This document shows positions 1 through 8,739 of a stretch of 20,286 nucleotides of DNA, in pieces (the stretch's first letter is position 1; the number at the start of each line of letters is the position of its first letter). A program made the translations under genes and the position numbers. Where the stretch lies: assembly GCA_021151625.1 (NCBI GenBank), contig JAGKWY010000070.1, positions 1 to 20,286 of the forward strand, in the 5' to 3' direction. Origin of the DNA: Gammaproteobacteria bacterium. Lineage in GTDB: Bacteria; Pseudomonadota; Gammaproteobacteria; Pseudomonadales; Cellvibrionaceae. The notes beneath the pieces are model-generated. The model did no database searches and was not told the origin of the DNA. It saw only the letters and a list, made by a program, of their open reading frames with translations.

Positions 1-30
1 GAAAATCTGACTAGGGTTCTCACGTGGGTA

Positions 31-1035
31 TTATATGGCTCTCGTGCCTATAAAATTCAAGGCGCAACGCACAATTTCTTCCTTTGTGAGTGAAATTCCC
101 TGCTCAGTCTCCGTGAATATCCAGTGTAGATCAGTATTTGCACTTGTCGACCAACCGCGCAGCCAAGTGAATTGCCGCTTTGCCAATTGACGCGTGGCAA
201 TAATCCCACGCTCTGTCATTTCACTGTAATCCCAGAGCCCATCAAAGTAATCCCACACCTGGCGATAACCCACCGCGCGAATTGCGGGCAAGTCTTTGTG
301 CAAATCGCCACGCTCATAAAGCGTGCGCACTTCTTCAAGCAGGCCTTTTTTGAGCATGGTTTCAAAGCGAAGTTCAATACGCTTGTGCAGGATTGATCGA
401 TCACGCGGTGCAATTGCCAATTGACAGAGATCATAACGCTCGGCAAAGGAACCGGTATTTACCTGTGAATGTTGTAGCTCGCGCAGCTGCGCCATGGTTT
501 TTCCGCTAACTCGATAAACTTCCAATGCACGGCTTAAACGCTGCGAATGATTGGGGTGAATCTCCGCTGCAGTATTTGGGTCCACCTCCGCCAATTGCTG
601 GTGAATATAGGGCCAACCAAATTCTTCTGCCTCGCGCTCGATCTGCGCACGCACCTCTGCGTCTGCCGCCGGCATTTCCGCCAAGCCATCCAGAAGCGCG
701 CGAAAATAGAGCATAGTCCCGCCAACTAATAATGGAATTTTTCCCGCGCGATGAATGTCGGCAATTTCGCACTCGGCATCGGCGAGAAAGTCCGCCACTG
801 AATAAGGCTCCGAGGGATCGCGAATATCAATCAGGCGATGCGGTGCTGCCGCCAACTCTTCTGCTGTGGGTTTTGCGCTGCCTATATCCATCCCGCGATA
901 GACCAAAGCGGAATCCACACTAATCAACTCCACCGGCAAATGCTGGCGCAAGGCAACAGCGAGGTCGGTTTTTCCCGATGCAGTTGGCCCCATTAAAAAA
1001 ATCACGGGCAATTTTTGCGTGCTGATTTCACTCAT
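31..1035 (-). CDS. miaA: tRNA dimethylallyltransferase MiaA
   Basis: MiaA transfers a dimethylallyl group from DMAPP to N6 of A37 in tRNAs that read UNN codons; this is the first step of ms2i6A37 synthesis in the cytoplasm. The 334-residue product has the usual length. Visible are the P-loop GPTASGKT (residues 16-23), the following VDSALVYRGMDIGSAKPT segment with the conserved Asp41, the PHRLIDIRDP motif and the LVGGTMLYFRALLDG segment near 103-117. Its ATG shares one base with the mutL stop (TAATG), so the two are very probably co-transcribed and translationally coupled. There is no strong Shine-Dalgarno sequence, which fits coupling. In related bacteria hfq follows directly; only 30 bases remain downstream here, so hfq cannot be seen. 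Assignment is secure from motifs and context. Confidence 0.97.
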   Translation of the reverse strand: MSEISTQKLPVIFLMGPTASGKTDLAVALRQHLPVELISVDSALVYRGMDIGSAKPTAEELAAAPHRLIDIRDPSEPYSVADFLADAECEIADIHRAGKIPLLVGGTMLYFRALLDGLAEMPAADAEVRAQIEREAEEFGWPYIHQQLAEVDPNTAAEIHPNHSQRLSRALEVYRVSGKTMAQLRELQHSQVNTGSFAERYDLCQLAIAPRDRSILHKRIELRFETMLKKGLLEEVRTLYERGDLHKDLPAIRAVGYRQVWDYFDGLWDYSEMTERGIIATRQLAKRQFTWLRGWSTSANTDLHWIFTETEQGISLTKEEIVRCALNFIGTRAI

Positions 1036-2918
1036 TACTGACCACGCATAAATAATTTATCCAAATCATCCAGCGACTGCAGCAACCAGGTTGGGCGACC
1101 ATGATTGCATTGGCCGCTGCGTTCAGTGGCTTCCATATCGCGCAAGAGCGCATTCATTTCCGGAATGGTGAGCTTGCGATTGGCACGCACTGAGCCATGG
1201 CAGGCCATAGTGCCAAGGATTTCATTAATGTGATGCTGGATACGCTCACTGGTGCCGTGTTCGATTAAATCAGAAAGCACATCACGCACCAGTTGTTCAA
1301 CCTTCGCACGACTCAAAATCACCGGAATCTGACGAATTAATATTGTTTCTGGTCCTGCGCGCTGTAATTCAAAACCAAGGCTTTTAAAAATTTCACTGAA
1401 ATTTTCAGCGCAGTCAGCTTCTTTTTCACTAACCGCAATCGATTCCGGCACTAGCAGCGGCTGTGTTTGTATGCCGCCACAACTAAAGGATTCCTTCATA
1501 CGTTCATAGGTAATCCGCTCATGGGCCGCATGCATATCCACCAGAATTAAACCCTGTGCGTTTTCCGCCAGAATATAAATCCCTTTCAATTGCGCCAATG
1601 CATAACCCAACGGTGGAATATCTTCGCTATGAGTTTCCGGCAGCGGATTATTTTTTATGGGCGATGAATGCAATGCGCCATATACCGCCATCTGTTCGCG
1701 CACAGCAGTTTCATCTGGCGATGACGGCCTAAACGAAGATTGATAATTACTCTGGTAACCCACTGAAGCCGGTGCACGAAAACCAATGGTTTCCTGCCCT
1801 TTAAATTCACCAGCCGCGATCCCCTGTACAGGTTTGGATGAAGAAAGTGCAAAAGGATTTATACCGGGCGCGCCGTCGCTTTCGCTGGTTTCTCGCCGTG
1901 CCAGCGTATCTTCCGGGCGCACGCGCGCCAACGCATGATGCAAACTTGAATAAATAAAATCGTGCACACTGCGGTTATCGCGGAAACGTACTTCGTGTTT
2001 GGTGGGATGTACATTAACATCCACCGTCGATGGATCTAATTCCAAATACAACACAAACGCCGGGTGGCGACCGTGATACAACACATCCTGATAAGCCTGA
2101 CGCACGGCGTGACTCACCAGCTTGTCACGAATCGCGCGGCCATTTACGTAGAAGTGCTGCAGGTCCGCCTGGCTGCGTGAAAAGGTTGGCTGGGCAACCC
2201 AGCCCCACAAACGCAATCCGCTGCGTTCGATATCGATATGCACCGCATTTTCCATAAATGCCGGGCCGCATACCTGCGCAACACGCCGCTCTTGTTCCAA
2301 TTGCGAATCGCCTGCCCGCCAGGAATAAATGGCGCGATTGTTGTGACGCAAATTAAAAGCGACATCGAAACGCGATAATGCCAAACGTTTTACCACATCT
2401 TCCAAATGCGTGTATTCGGTTTTATCAGTGCGTAAAAATTTACGTCGCGCCGGTGTGTTAAAAAATAAATCGCGCACTTCAACAGTAGTGCCGCGCGGGT
2501 GTGGTGCAGGTGATACCTGCGTTTCCATATCCCGGCCTTCCGCGACTACCTGCCAACCGGCACTGTCCTCTGTAGTGCTGCTGATTAGCGCGAGGCGCGC
2601 AACCGAGCTGATACTCGCCAAGGCCTCACCGCGAAACCCTAAAGTGGCAACTGCTTCAAGATCATCCAATTCATAAATTTTGCTGGTCGCATGGCGACTG
2701 AGAGCAAGTGGTAGGTCATCTTTCTCAATGCCGCCGCCATTGTCGCGCACGCGCATCAATTTGATCCCGCCCTCTTCTATATCAATTTCCAAACGCGTGG
2801 CACCGGCGTCCAGGGAGTTTTCCAATAATTCCTTGATGACGGAAGATGGGCGCTCCACTACCTCACCAGCAGCAATCTGGTTGGCGAGGCGCGGGCTGAG
2901 TAATTTAATTTTGCGCAT
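1035..2918 (-). CDS. mutL: DNA mismatch repair protein MutL (endonuclease type)
   Basis: MutL links mismatch recognition by MutS to downstream nicking and excision. The 627-residue protein begins with a GHKL ATPase: ELLENSLDAGA (30-40, catalytic Glu33), the DNGGGI loop (59-64), ATSKI (77-81), GFRGEALASI (94-103) and FFNTPARRKFL (152-162). A poorly conserved linker covers about 340-435. The C-terminal dimerisation domain carries DMHAAHERITYE (461-472), which fits the metal-binding D-x-H-A-x2-E-x4-E nuclease motif, plus ACHGS (572-576) and CNHGRP (604-609), the other usual metal-site segments. QPLLVP (486-491) fits the beta-clamp-binding QxxLxP motif. This pattern is that of nicking MutL proteins in bacteria without MutH. 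It lies 51 nt after amiB and overlaps miaA by one base. No good Shine-Dalgarno is visible at the ATG. Confidence 0.97.
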   Translation of the reverse strand: MRKIKLLSPRLANQIAAGEVVERPSSVIKELLENSLDAGATRLEIDIEEGGIKLMRVRDNGGGIEKDDLPLALSRHATSKIYELDDLEAVATLGFRGEALASISSVARLALISSTTEDSAGWQVVAEGRDMETQVSPAPHPRGTTVEVRDLFFNTPARRKFLRTDKTEYTHLEDVVKRLALSRFDVAFNLRHNNRAIYSWRAGDSQLEQERRVAQVCGPAFMENAVHIDIERSGLRLWGWVAQPTFSRSQADLQHFYVNGRAIRDKLVSHAVRQAYQDVLYHGRHPAFVLYLELDPSTVDVNVHPTKHEVRFRDNRSVHDFIYSSLHHALARVRPEDTLARRETSESDGAPGINPFALSSSKPVQGIAAGEFKGQETIGFRAPASVGYQSNYQSSFRPSSPDETAVREQMAVYGALHSSPIKNNPLPETHSEDIPPLGYALAQLKGIYILAENAQGLILVDMHAAHERITYERMKESFSCGGIQTQPLLVPESIAVSEKEADCAENFSEIFKSLGFELQRAGPETILIRQIPVILSRAKVEQLVRDVLSDLIEHGTSERIQHHINEILGTMACHGSVRANRKLTIPEMNALLRDMEATERSGQCNHGRPTWLLQSLDDLDKLFMRGQ

Positions 2919-2969
2919 GAGGAAAAACCGCGTTAATCGATTTCAAAAATAGCGAATGCTAAAACCGGG

Positions 2970-4700
2970 TTATGAAGCAGGAATTTTGATTGTTTGCCCG
3001 ATTCTCACCGTGGGGTTTTTCATATTGTTGTGACGCAACAACTGACCAACCGAAACACCGTAACGCGTCGCAATGCCTGACAAGGTATCACCCGCAATTA
3101 CCTTATGCTGGCGCGACAGCGCTGTAGTTTGCGGAATTATCGGTTTAGACACTGGCAAGGTTGTTGGTGCTACCTGTGCAGTTGCAATCGGAGCCGCTGT
3201 TGCACTGAAACCACCAGCAGGAATTTTTAACACCTGTCCAAGCTTCACCACAGAGTCTTTCATATTGTTATGACGCATTAATTGCGGACTGCTCACACCG
3301 TAGCGCGCTGCAATAGCTGACAAACTATCGCCCGCCACCACCGTATGTTGCCGTTCAAAATCTTTAATGCCGCCCGATTGCAATTGTGCTGCGACATAGG
3401 TTCCCGCTGGCGGATGCTGGTAAAAATATTGGCGAACACCTTTAAATACTGAGCTTGCCATCTGCTTACGATAGGCCGGCGTCGCCAATTTGCGCGATTC
3501 ATCCGGGTTGGAAATAAAACCTGTTTCTACCAAAATGGAAGGCACATCGGGTGACTTCAACACCATAAAACCCGCTTGCTCCACATGACGTTTGTGCAGG
3601 TGCGCAATGCCGCCCATGGAGTTCAATACGTGATGACCAACCTGCAAACTGGAATTCAATGTTGCTGTCATGGATAAATCCACCAACACGCCGGCCAAGA
3701 CCTGATCTTTATCGTCGAGGCTGATATTACCCACGCCGCCAATTAAATCCGATTCGTTTTCACGCTCCGCCAAAAAGCGTGCAGTCTCGGAGGTGGCACC
3801 ATTACGGGATAATGCAAATACCGAGGCGCCGCGCGCGCTGGCTTTGTGGAATGCATCAGCGTGAATGGAAACAAATAAATCTGCTTTCATAGTGCGCGCA
3901 ATATCGCGGCGTTTTTTTAGCGGAATAAAATAATCGCCCGTGCGCGTGAGCTTGCCACTAAAACCCGGCTGCGCATTAATTGCTGCCACCAGTTCTTTGG
4001 CAATAGCGAGTGTTACTTCTTTTTCGCGGATGCGATTCGGCCCCATAGCACCTGGATCTTCACCGCCGTGCCCCGCATCTACCGCAATGACAATAGTGCG
4101 TTTGCCTTGCAGATCAACATTAGCGGGCGCTGGTGCTTTATCACTGACTGTTGGCGCAGGAGCAGGCTTGGCGGTCACCGCAGGTGCAGTAGTTTGTGGA
4201 GGATTATTTACCGCTACAGTAGTCGCTGGTTTGTCGTTGGCGACAATCGGTTTTTCGCTAACGGCTGCCGCTGTACTTGCTGTCGTATTAGCTGCAGCAG
4301 TGGGCTCATCGTAAAGATCAATCACCAGTCGGTCGTGCATGCCGCCGTGCGCTTTGAGCAAAAAACTGTTCGGTGCAATTTTTGCCTTTAAATCCAGCAC
4401 CAAACGCAAATCGGTTTTGTTTTGCACATAACTGCGAATCGCCATCACCGGCGTATCAGCCAGAGGCAATTTCTCCAGGCCTGCATTTAATTGGCTCGCA
4501 GGCACGTCGAGAATAATTCGATCAGGATTATTGGCGAGAGTCAGGCTGTGCTGCACGGGCGCATCCAGGTCCAGCACTATGCGAGTGTGGTCTGGTGCAC
4601 GCCATACACGCACACCATTAACCGTTGCCGACTGGGCAGCCTGGGCTAAAAAAAGCAGCCCCAGAAAAATAACTCCACCTGCGCGGCGTATAAAAGACAT
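2970..4700 (-). CDS. amiB: N-acetylmuramoyl-L-alanine amidase AmiB (AMIN, Amidase_3, two LysM)
   Basis: A periplasmic zinc amidase that cleaves the amide bond between MurNAc and the stem peptide, used in splitting septal peptidoglycan. Numbering is from the ATG at 4700. A signal peptide (FIRRAGGVIFLGLLFLAQA, ending near AQSA) is followed by an AMIN domain (about 27-133), a Pro/Ala/Thr-rich linker (135-196) and Amidase_3 (about 202-425). Zinc ligands appear as His211 in DAGHGG, Glu226 in IREKEV and His280 in SIHAD, with catalytic Glu390 in VETGFISN. The segment between His280 and Glu390 holds the helix that autoinhibits this family. Two near-identical LysM repeats (about 448-491 and 528-573) end the protein. 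An in-frame TTG at 4712 would add four residues; neither start has a clear ribosome site, and the ATG gives a compact signal peptide. It is the first gene of amiB-mutL-miaA here. EnvC/NlpD-type activators are not in the window. Confidence 0.94.
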   Translation of the reverse strand: MSFIRRAGGVIFLGLLFLAQAAQSATVNGVRVWRAPDHTRIVLDLDAPVQHSLTLANNPDRIILDVPASQLNAGLEKLPLADTPVMAIRSYVQNKTDLRLVLDLKAKIAPNSFLLKAHGGMHDRLVIDLYDEPTAAANTTASTAAAVSEKPIVANDKPATTVAVNNPPQTTAPAVTAKPAPAPTVSDKAPAPANVDLQGKRTIVIAVDAGHGGEDPGAMGPNRIREKEVTLAIAKELVAAINAQPGFSGKLTRTGDYFIPLKKRRDIARTMKADLFVSIHADAFHKASARGASVFALSRNGATSETARFLAERENESDLIGGVGNISLDDKDQVLAGVLVDLSMTATLNSSLQVGHHVLNSMGGIAHLHKRHVEQAGFMVLKSPDVPSILVETGFISNPDESRKLATPAYRKQMASSVFKGVRQYFYQHPPAGTYVAAQLQSGGIKDFERQHTVVAGDSLSAIAARYGVSSPQLMRHNNMKDSVVKLGQVLKIPAGGFSATAAPIATAQVAPTTLPVSKPIIPQTTALSRQHKVIAGDTLSGIATRYGVSVGQLLRHNNMKNPTVRIGQTIKIPAS

Positions 4701-4969
4701 AGGCAAATTCAAAACCGGAATACTCTCAATCTGCTGATAGCAACAGCTTTTTGTGGTTATAGGGCTGCGCGAAAGATTTTCTCACCGGCACAGCAAACAG
4801 GCGCACTTTACCGCAAAACCCTGAATTCACTCTAGCAAAATTGCCTATTTGATCATTATTTACCCACCACAAAGCTGAAAATTTTCCCGCCAATCTGTGA
4901 ACCAGACACGACTATACTCAAACCAGCTTCTGCATGATTGGCGCCCACCACTATCAACCGGTATCACTT

Positions 4970-6331
4970 ATGCCCGCATTTCCCAGCTCCCGCCGCTATT
5001 TCAAACCTTTGGCCAACCCCCTGGTATTGTTAGTTGCAGCCTGCAGCTCACCGGCATTTGCGATTAGCTACGGAATTTACGATTCGCGCGCACTGGCGAT
5101 GGGCGGCTCAGCAACCGCCATAGGCACCCACGCCCAGGCGGCGTTTTATAACCCGGCGCTGCTGGCGTTCCACGAAGAAGAGGAAGAGGCCGGGCGCGAT
5201 GGGCGCGTCTATATCCCCAATCTGGTGGTGCAGTTTTCCGAAGGAACTGAGTCCGCCATTGATGCAGTAGAAGACGAGCTGGATACCCAGCTAAGTAACG
5301 CCATTGAGCAATTTAACAATGCGCCAATAGAAACCTCTGCCGGGTTAATTCGTGATGTGGCGACCGATTTGCGCGATGTGCTGGACGATATTGCGCAAGA
5401 CGATTTATCGCTCGACAGTTTTATCGGTTTTAACATCAGCGAACCCAGCAATCGTGAGGGCGGTGGTTTTTATTTTGGTGCACGTGCATTGGCCGGTGGT
5501 GTTGCCAATGTCAGTGAATCTGATCGCGCCCTGCTGGGTGATTACATAGATTCCATGGGGCGTGTTGTCGCGGGTGAAGATATTGCTGCGGTTGCCGCTG
5601 ATTATCCGCATCTGATCAATAGCCGCGGCCAGTTGATTGACCCTACTGCCACCCTGACTTCCAATGCCGATGTCAGCGCACTGATTGTGAGCGAATGGGG
5701 TATGGCGATGGCCAGGCAATTTGAGTTTTTCGAGCAATCCATCGCCATAGGTATTACTCCGAAGTTAATGCGTGTAGATGCTTTCCGCGATACCGCCGAT
5801 TTCAATGATGGGCTCGACTCAGTGGATGAAGCCGAGGATGAATTTAAAGATACCCAGGAAACCCATTTAACTTTTAACGCGGACTTTGGCATAGCAGCCA
5901 CTTTCGCAGAACACTACCGCGCCAGCCTAACACTGAAGGATGCCTTCAAAAAAACCTTTAGCACCCAACAAGAGCCCGACCCAATTACCGGCGAACCAGC
6001 ACCTGATTTGAAAGTCACTTTGAGTTCGCGTGCACGTATGGGTCTGGGTTATGTGGGCGATAATTTCAGCATAGGGCTGGACTACGATTTGGATGAATCC
6101 ACCCCCATGGCGGAAGAAGCAGGCACCCAGGAATTATCGCTGGGTGCGGAATATGTATTCTGGGATAGCCTTGCAGTGCGCGCCGGTTATCGCAATGATC
6201 AAACCGGCCTGCACGACAATATGGCCAGTGCCGGGCTCGGTTATCGCTGGAAACGTTTTGTGGTCGATGTTGCTTACGCAAGTGGTGGGAATTACCAGGG
6301 AGGAGGATTGCAATTGGGCTGGACTTTTTAA
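4970..6331 (+). CDS. TraF-like outer-membrane beta-barrel protein
   Basis: The predicted product resembles chromosomal proteins annotated as conjugal transfer TraF (TraF_2 family), which have the look of FadL-type outer-membrane barrels. Numbered from the ATG at 4970, a signal peptide precedes the mature protein, cut either after AFA (residue 31) or, if the VAAC at 22-25 works as a lipobox, at Cys25. The early mature segment YDSRALAMGGSATAIGTHAQAAFYNPALLA is typical of FadL/TraF-like barrels. An acidic run (HEEEEEAG) and a helical acidic insert follow, then alternating strands such as SIGLDYDLDES and LSLGAEYVFWDSLAVRAGYR, ending in Trp-Thr-Phe as barrel proteins do. An upstream ATG at 4934 would give a long, unusual N-terminus and lies only about 15 bases from a TATACT box at 4913-4918, so 4970 is preferred. 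No conjugation genes surround it, so a transfer role is unlikely. Substrate unknown. Confidence 0.72.
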   Translation: MPAFPSSRRYFKPLANPLVLLVAACSSPAFAISYGIYDSRALAMGGSATAIGTHAQAAFYNPALLAFHEEEEEAGRDGRVYIPNLVVQFSEGTESAIDAVEDELDTQLSNAIEQFNNAPIETSAGLIRDVATDLRDVLDDIAQDDLSLDSFIGFNISEPSNREGGGFYFGARALAGGVANVSESDRALLGDYIDSMGRVVAGEDIAAVAADYPHLINSRGQLIDPTATLTSNADVSALIVSEWGMAMARQFEFFEQSIAIGITPKLMRVDAFRDTADFNDGLDSVDEAEDEFKDTQETHLTFNADFGIAATFAEHYRASLTLKDAFKKTFSTQQEPDPITGEPAPDLKVTLSSRARMGLGYVGDNFSIGLDYDLDESTPMAEEAGTQELSLGAEYVFWDSLAVRAGYRNDQTGLHDNMASAGLGYRWKRFVVDVAYASGGNYQGGGLQLGWTF

Positions 6332-6361
6332 GATTTCATCCTCTGCACCTTTTCATACTTT

Positions 6362-8593
6362 TTATCGTTTCATAAACTGACTAACATCAAACACTTGTGC
6401 GGCGTGGGCGCGCATAAATTCGATAAATTCGACTTCCGGCATGGGTTTGGCAATCACATAGCCCTGCGCCAAATCGCAGCCATCTTTTTTTAGCAGCTGC
6501 AGGGTTTGATCATCCTCAACACCTTCCGCTACTGTGGTTAAACACAGCTCGCGCGCCATCAAAATCGTGGAGCGCACTATGCTGTGGTTGCGCGGATTAC
6601 CAATCATGTCACTGACAAAGGTGCGATCAATTTTTAATTCGCGAATAGGAAACAAACTTAAATAGGACAACGATGAATAACCGGTACCGAAGTCATCAAC
6701 CGAGGCATAGACACCCAGCTCACTTAACTCCAATAAAATTTGTTTCACCCGCTGCGGATCGCTCGCTACCGAGGTTTCGGTCAGCTCCAATTTAATATCG
6801 CTGGCCAATCCCTGATAGCGCACCAGTGCCTGGTTGATAATTTCACCAAGGTTGGTTTCAATTAAATCATAAGCGGCAATGTTGACGCTGATGGCACAGG
6901 GCAAATTGCGCTTGCGCAATAACACAGCGACGCGCACGGCTTCATCGATCATTTGCGCCGTGACCTGTTCAATTAAACCGGAATTCTCCAGCAGCGGAAT
7001 AAATACGTTGGGCGGAATAAATCCCAACCGTGGATGCTGCCAGCGCACCAGAATTTCAGCAGAGGTAATTTTGCCAGTGCGCAGATCCAGTTGCGGTTGG
7101 AAGACGGGGAAAATACCTTGCACATTGCCGTCGATAAAAATCGAAATAATATCCAGATCCAAGCGACTGGGTTCCATCGCAGTTTCGTAGGCCATCCAGC
7201 GACGGCGGCGCGCTACACTCATGGCCATGGCCGTTTCTGCGTGCCGCATTAATTTTCCGGCTGAGCGACCGTGTTCAGGCCAATAGGCAGAGCCACCCAC
7301 AAACTGCGAATTTAAACCCGGATCGGAATTGCTCATATCTGTCATCAAGTGATCCAAAAGCACTTGCGCATTGCACTTGTTGGTAAAAATCGCAAACACA
7401 CCGCGCCCGAGATAAGCCGCCATGGCATCGGGTAATTTCACCAGGTGTGATGCAAAGGCATTGACCACTAACTCAGCACGCGAAAAACCAAAGGTGCGCA
7501 CAATCACATCCAGATCCACCAGTTTTACAATCAGGATTTCTTTTTCCTGTTTGACTGGCTGCTGGTGCGAGTGAAAATAATCGTCTGCTTTTTCAATAAA
7601 ATATTGCAGTTTGGCAAGGCCGGTTTGCGCATCAAAATTGGCGAGGTAACGCAGCTCATGATCGGCCATTTCGCGCTGGGTCAGCGCATCGCGCAGCTCA
7701 CGGGTGTGCAGGGCAACTGTACGCCGGATACTCCAATACCAGCCGACACCTATAAGCAAAAACACAGCGGCAACCAGCAAGCCCAACCACAGACTTTTAA
7801 TCAAACTGTTATTGGCAGCAGAGGGCTCAAGTTCTGGCAACCATTTTTCATACAACTGCTGGTAGCGACCTGATGCAATGGTTTCACTGAGCGAGTCTTG
7901 TAACCACTCCGCCAATTCAGGTTTGTTTTTATTGACGGCAAAGGCGTAACCGCGCGACCAGAAAGGTGCGCCCATGCGCTCCAGTGGCCAATCATTTTGA
8001 CTGAGCAATTTCTCCACGGCGAGGCTGGTCAGTACCGCATATTCCGCTTTGCCTTGCTGTAGCGCTTCTATTGCACTAACCGTATTGGGGACAACCACCA
8101 GCTCCGGCTGGACGCTGGAAATACGCAGTTGCTGATGCGCAAAAGACTCCTGTTCCACAGCAACTTTGTGACCACGCAAATCATCAACACTTGAGACTCG
8201 CACCGCGCCCGGGAGGGCATAGATGGAATGGGAAGGATAATAATAAGCGTGGGTAAAAATAAAGCGCTTGGCGCGCTCAGCGGAATAGTACATGGGCATC
8301 ACATCGATGCGCCCTTCTTCCAGAGCACGCATCATATCTGGCCAGTTGCCCAACTGATGCTCGGCCTTGCTGCCGCCGACCCGCGCAACCTCGCGCGCCA
8401 GCTCCACATTGAACCCTTTGGCCTGGTTTTTCTCCGTCCATTCAAGCGGCGGGAACTCGGCGTCGCCACCAAATAATACGCGCTGGGGAGTCTCATAGGC
8501 CTGGCAGCCCAGGCTGACCATGAGCAGCCAGAGCGAAAAGCATCGCACCCGGCCTGCAAGAAGACCGAGTCGAACTAGCGGTTGTTTGTGCAT
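6362..8593 (-). CDS. Membrane c-di-GMP phosphodiesterase with periplasmic solute-binding sensor, degenerate GGDEF and EAL domains
   Basis: A 743-residue sensor enzyme expected to hydrolyse c-di-GMP in the cytoplasm in response to a periplasmic ligand. A signal peptide (about 1-32) leads into a family 3 solute-binding domain (about 36-255; FGGDAEFPPLEW, GFNVELAREVA, MPMYYSAERAKRF). A transmembrane helix at about 267-288 follows, then a short linker. The GGDEF-like domain (about 313-470) has GRGVF (397-401) where GGDEF should be, so it should not make c-di-GMP. The EAL domain (about 480-735) has EILVRW (513-518) as the signature, Asn571, ELTET (603-607), DDFGTGYSS (633-641), LKIDRTFV and VAEGVE (688-693), so the main catalytic and metal residues are present. 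The ATG has a GAGGGAG ribosome site about 5 bases upstream. The gene sits between tsaE and amiB and converges with the TraF-like gene, 30 bases away. The ligand is unknown; amino acids are usual for this sensor fold. Confidence 0.9.
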   Translation of the reverse strand: MHKQPLVRLGLLAGRVRCFSLWLLMVSLGCQAYETPQRVLFGGDAEFPPLEWTEKNQAKGFNVELAREVARVGGSKAEHQLGNWPDMMRALEEGRIDVMPMYYSAERAKRFIFTHAYYYPSHSIYALPGAVRVSSVDDLRGHKVAVEQESFAHQQLRISSVQPELVVVPNTVSAIEALQQGKAEYAVLTSLAVEKLLSQNDWPLERMGAPFWSRGYAFAVNKNKPELAEWLQDSLSETIASGRYQQLYEKWLPELEPSAANNSLIKSLWLGLLVAAVFLLIGVGWYWSIRRTVALHTRELRDALTQREMADHELRYLANFDAQTGLAKLQYFIEKADDYFHSHQQPVKQEKEILIVKLVDLDVIVRTFGFSRAELVVNAFASHLVKLPDAMAAYLGRGVFAIFTNKCNAQVLLDHLMTDMSNSDPGLNSQFVGGSAYWPEHGRSAGKLMRHAETAMAMSVARRRRWMAYETAMEPSRLDLDIISIFIDGNVQGIFPVFQPQLDLRTGKITSAEILVRWQHPRLGFIPPNVFIPLLENSGLIEQVTAQMIDEAVRVAVLLRKRNLPCAISVNIAAYDLIETNLGEIINQALVRYQGLASDIKLELTETSVASDPQRVKQILLELSELGVYASVDDFGTGYSSLSYLSLFPIRELKIDRTFVSDMIGNPRNHSIVRSTILMARELCLTTVAEGVEDDQTLQLLKKDGCDLAQGYVIAKPMPEVEFIEFMRAHAAQVFDVSQFMKR

Positions 8594-8687
8594 GAATCTC
8601 CCTCACCACACTAACAGCTGGTCAATCTCTCCATTGGATTAGGTTCAGGGGGAGTAATGGCCAGAGCATGACGCTCATATAAGCGGT

Positions 8688-8716
8688 AACCCCAAGCCTA
8701 GGCCAAATTTGGGGTT
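8688..8716. repeat. Inverted repeat between tsaE and the phosphodiesterase gene
   Basis: AACCCCAA (8688-8695) and TTGGGGTT (8709-8716) form an 8 bp stem around a 13-base loop that contains the palindrome GCCTAGGC (8696-8703). On the minus strand, which carries tsaE upstream and the phosphodiesterase downstream, the stem is not followed by a U run, so it would be a poor intrinsic terminator. On the plus strand it is followed by two more T residues, but no plus-strand gene ends here. It could be a weak transcription end for nnr-tsaE or a protein-binding site. Confidence 0.35.
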
Positions 8717-8739
8717 TTCACCAATTATGCAAGCGGGCG

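Noticed and set aside
1..30. The start of hfq after miaA
   Set aside because: Gene order predicts it, but the 30 remaining bases contain no recognisable hfq start, so it cannot be claimed from this window.
4970..6331. The TraF-like gene as evidence of a conjugative element
   Set aside because: No other transfer, relaxase, integrase or plasmid gene is present, and such TraF_2 proteins are common in chromosomes.
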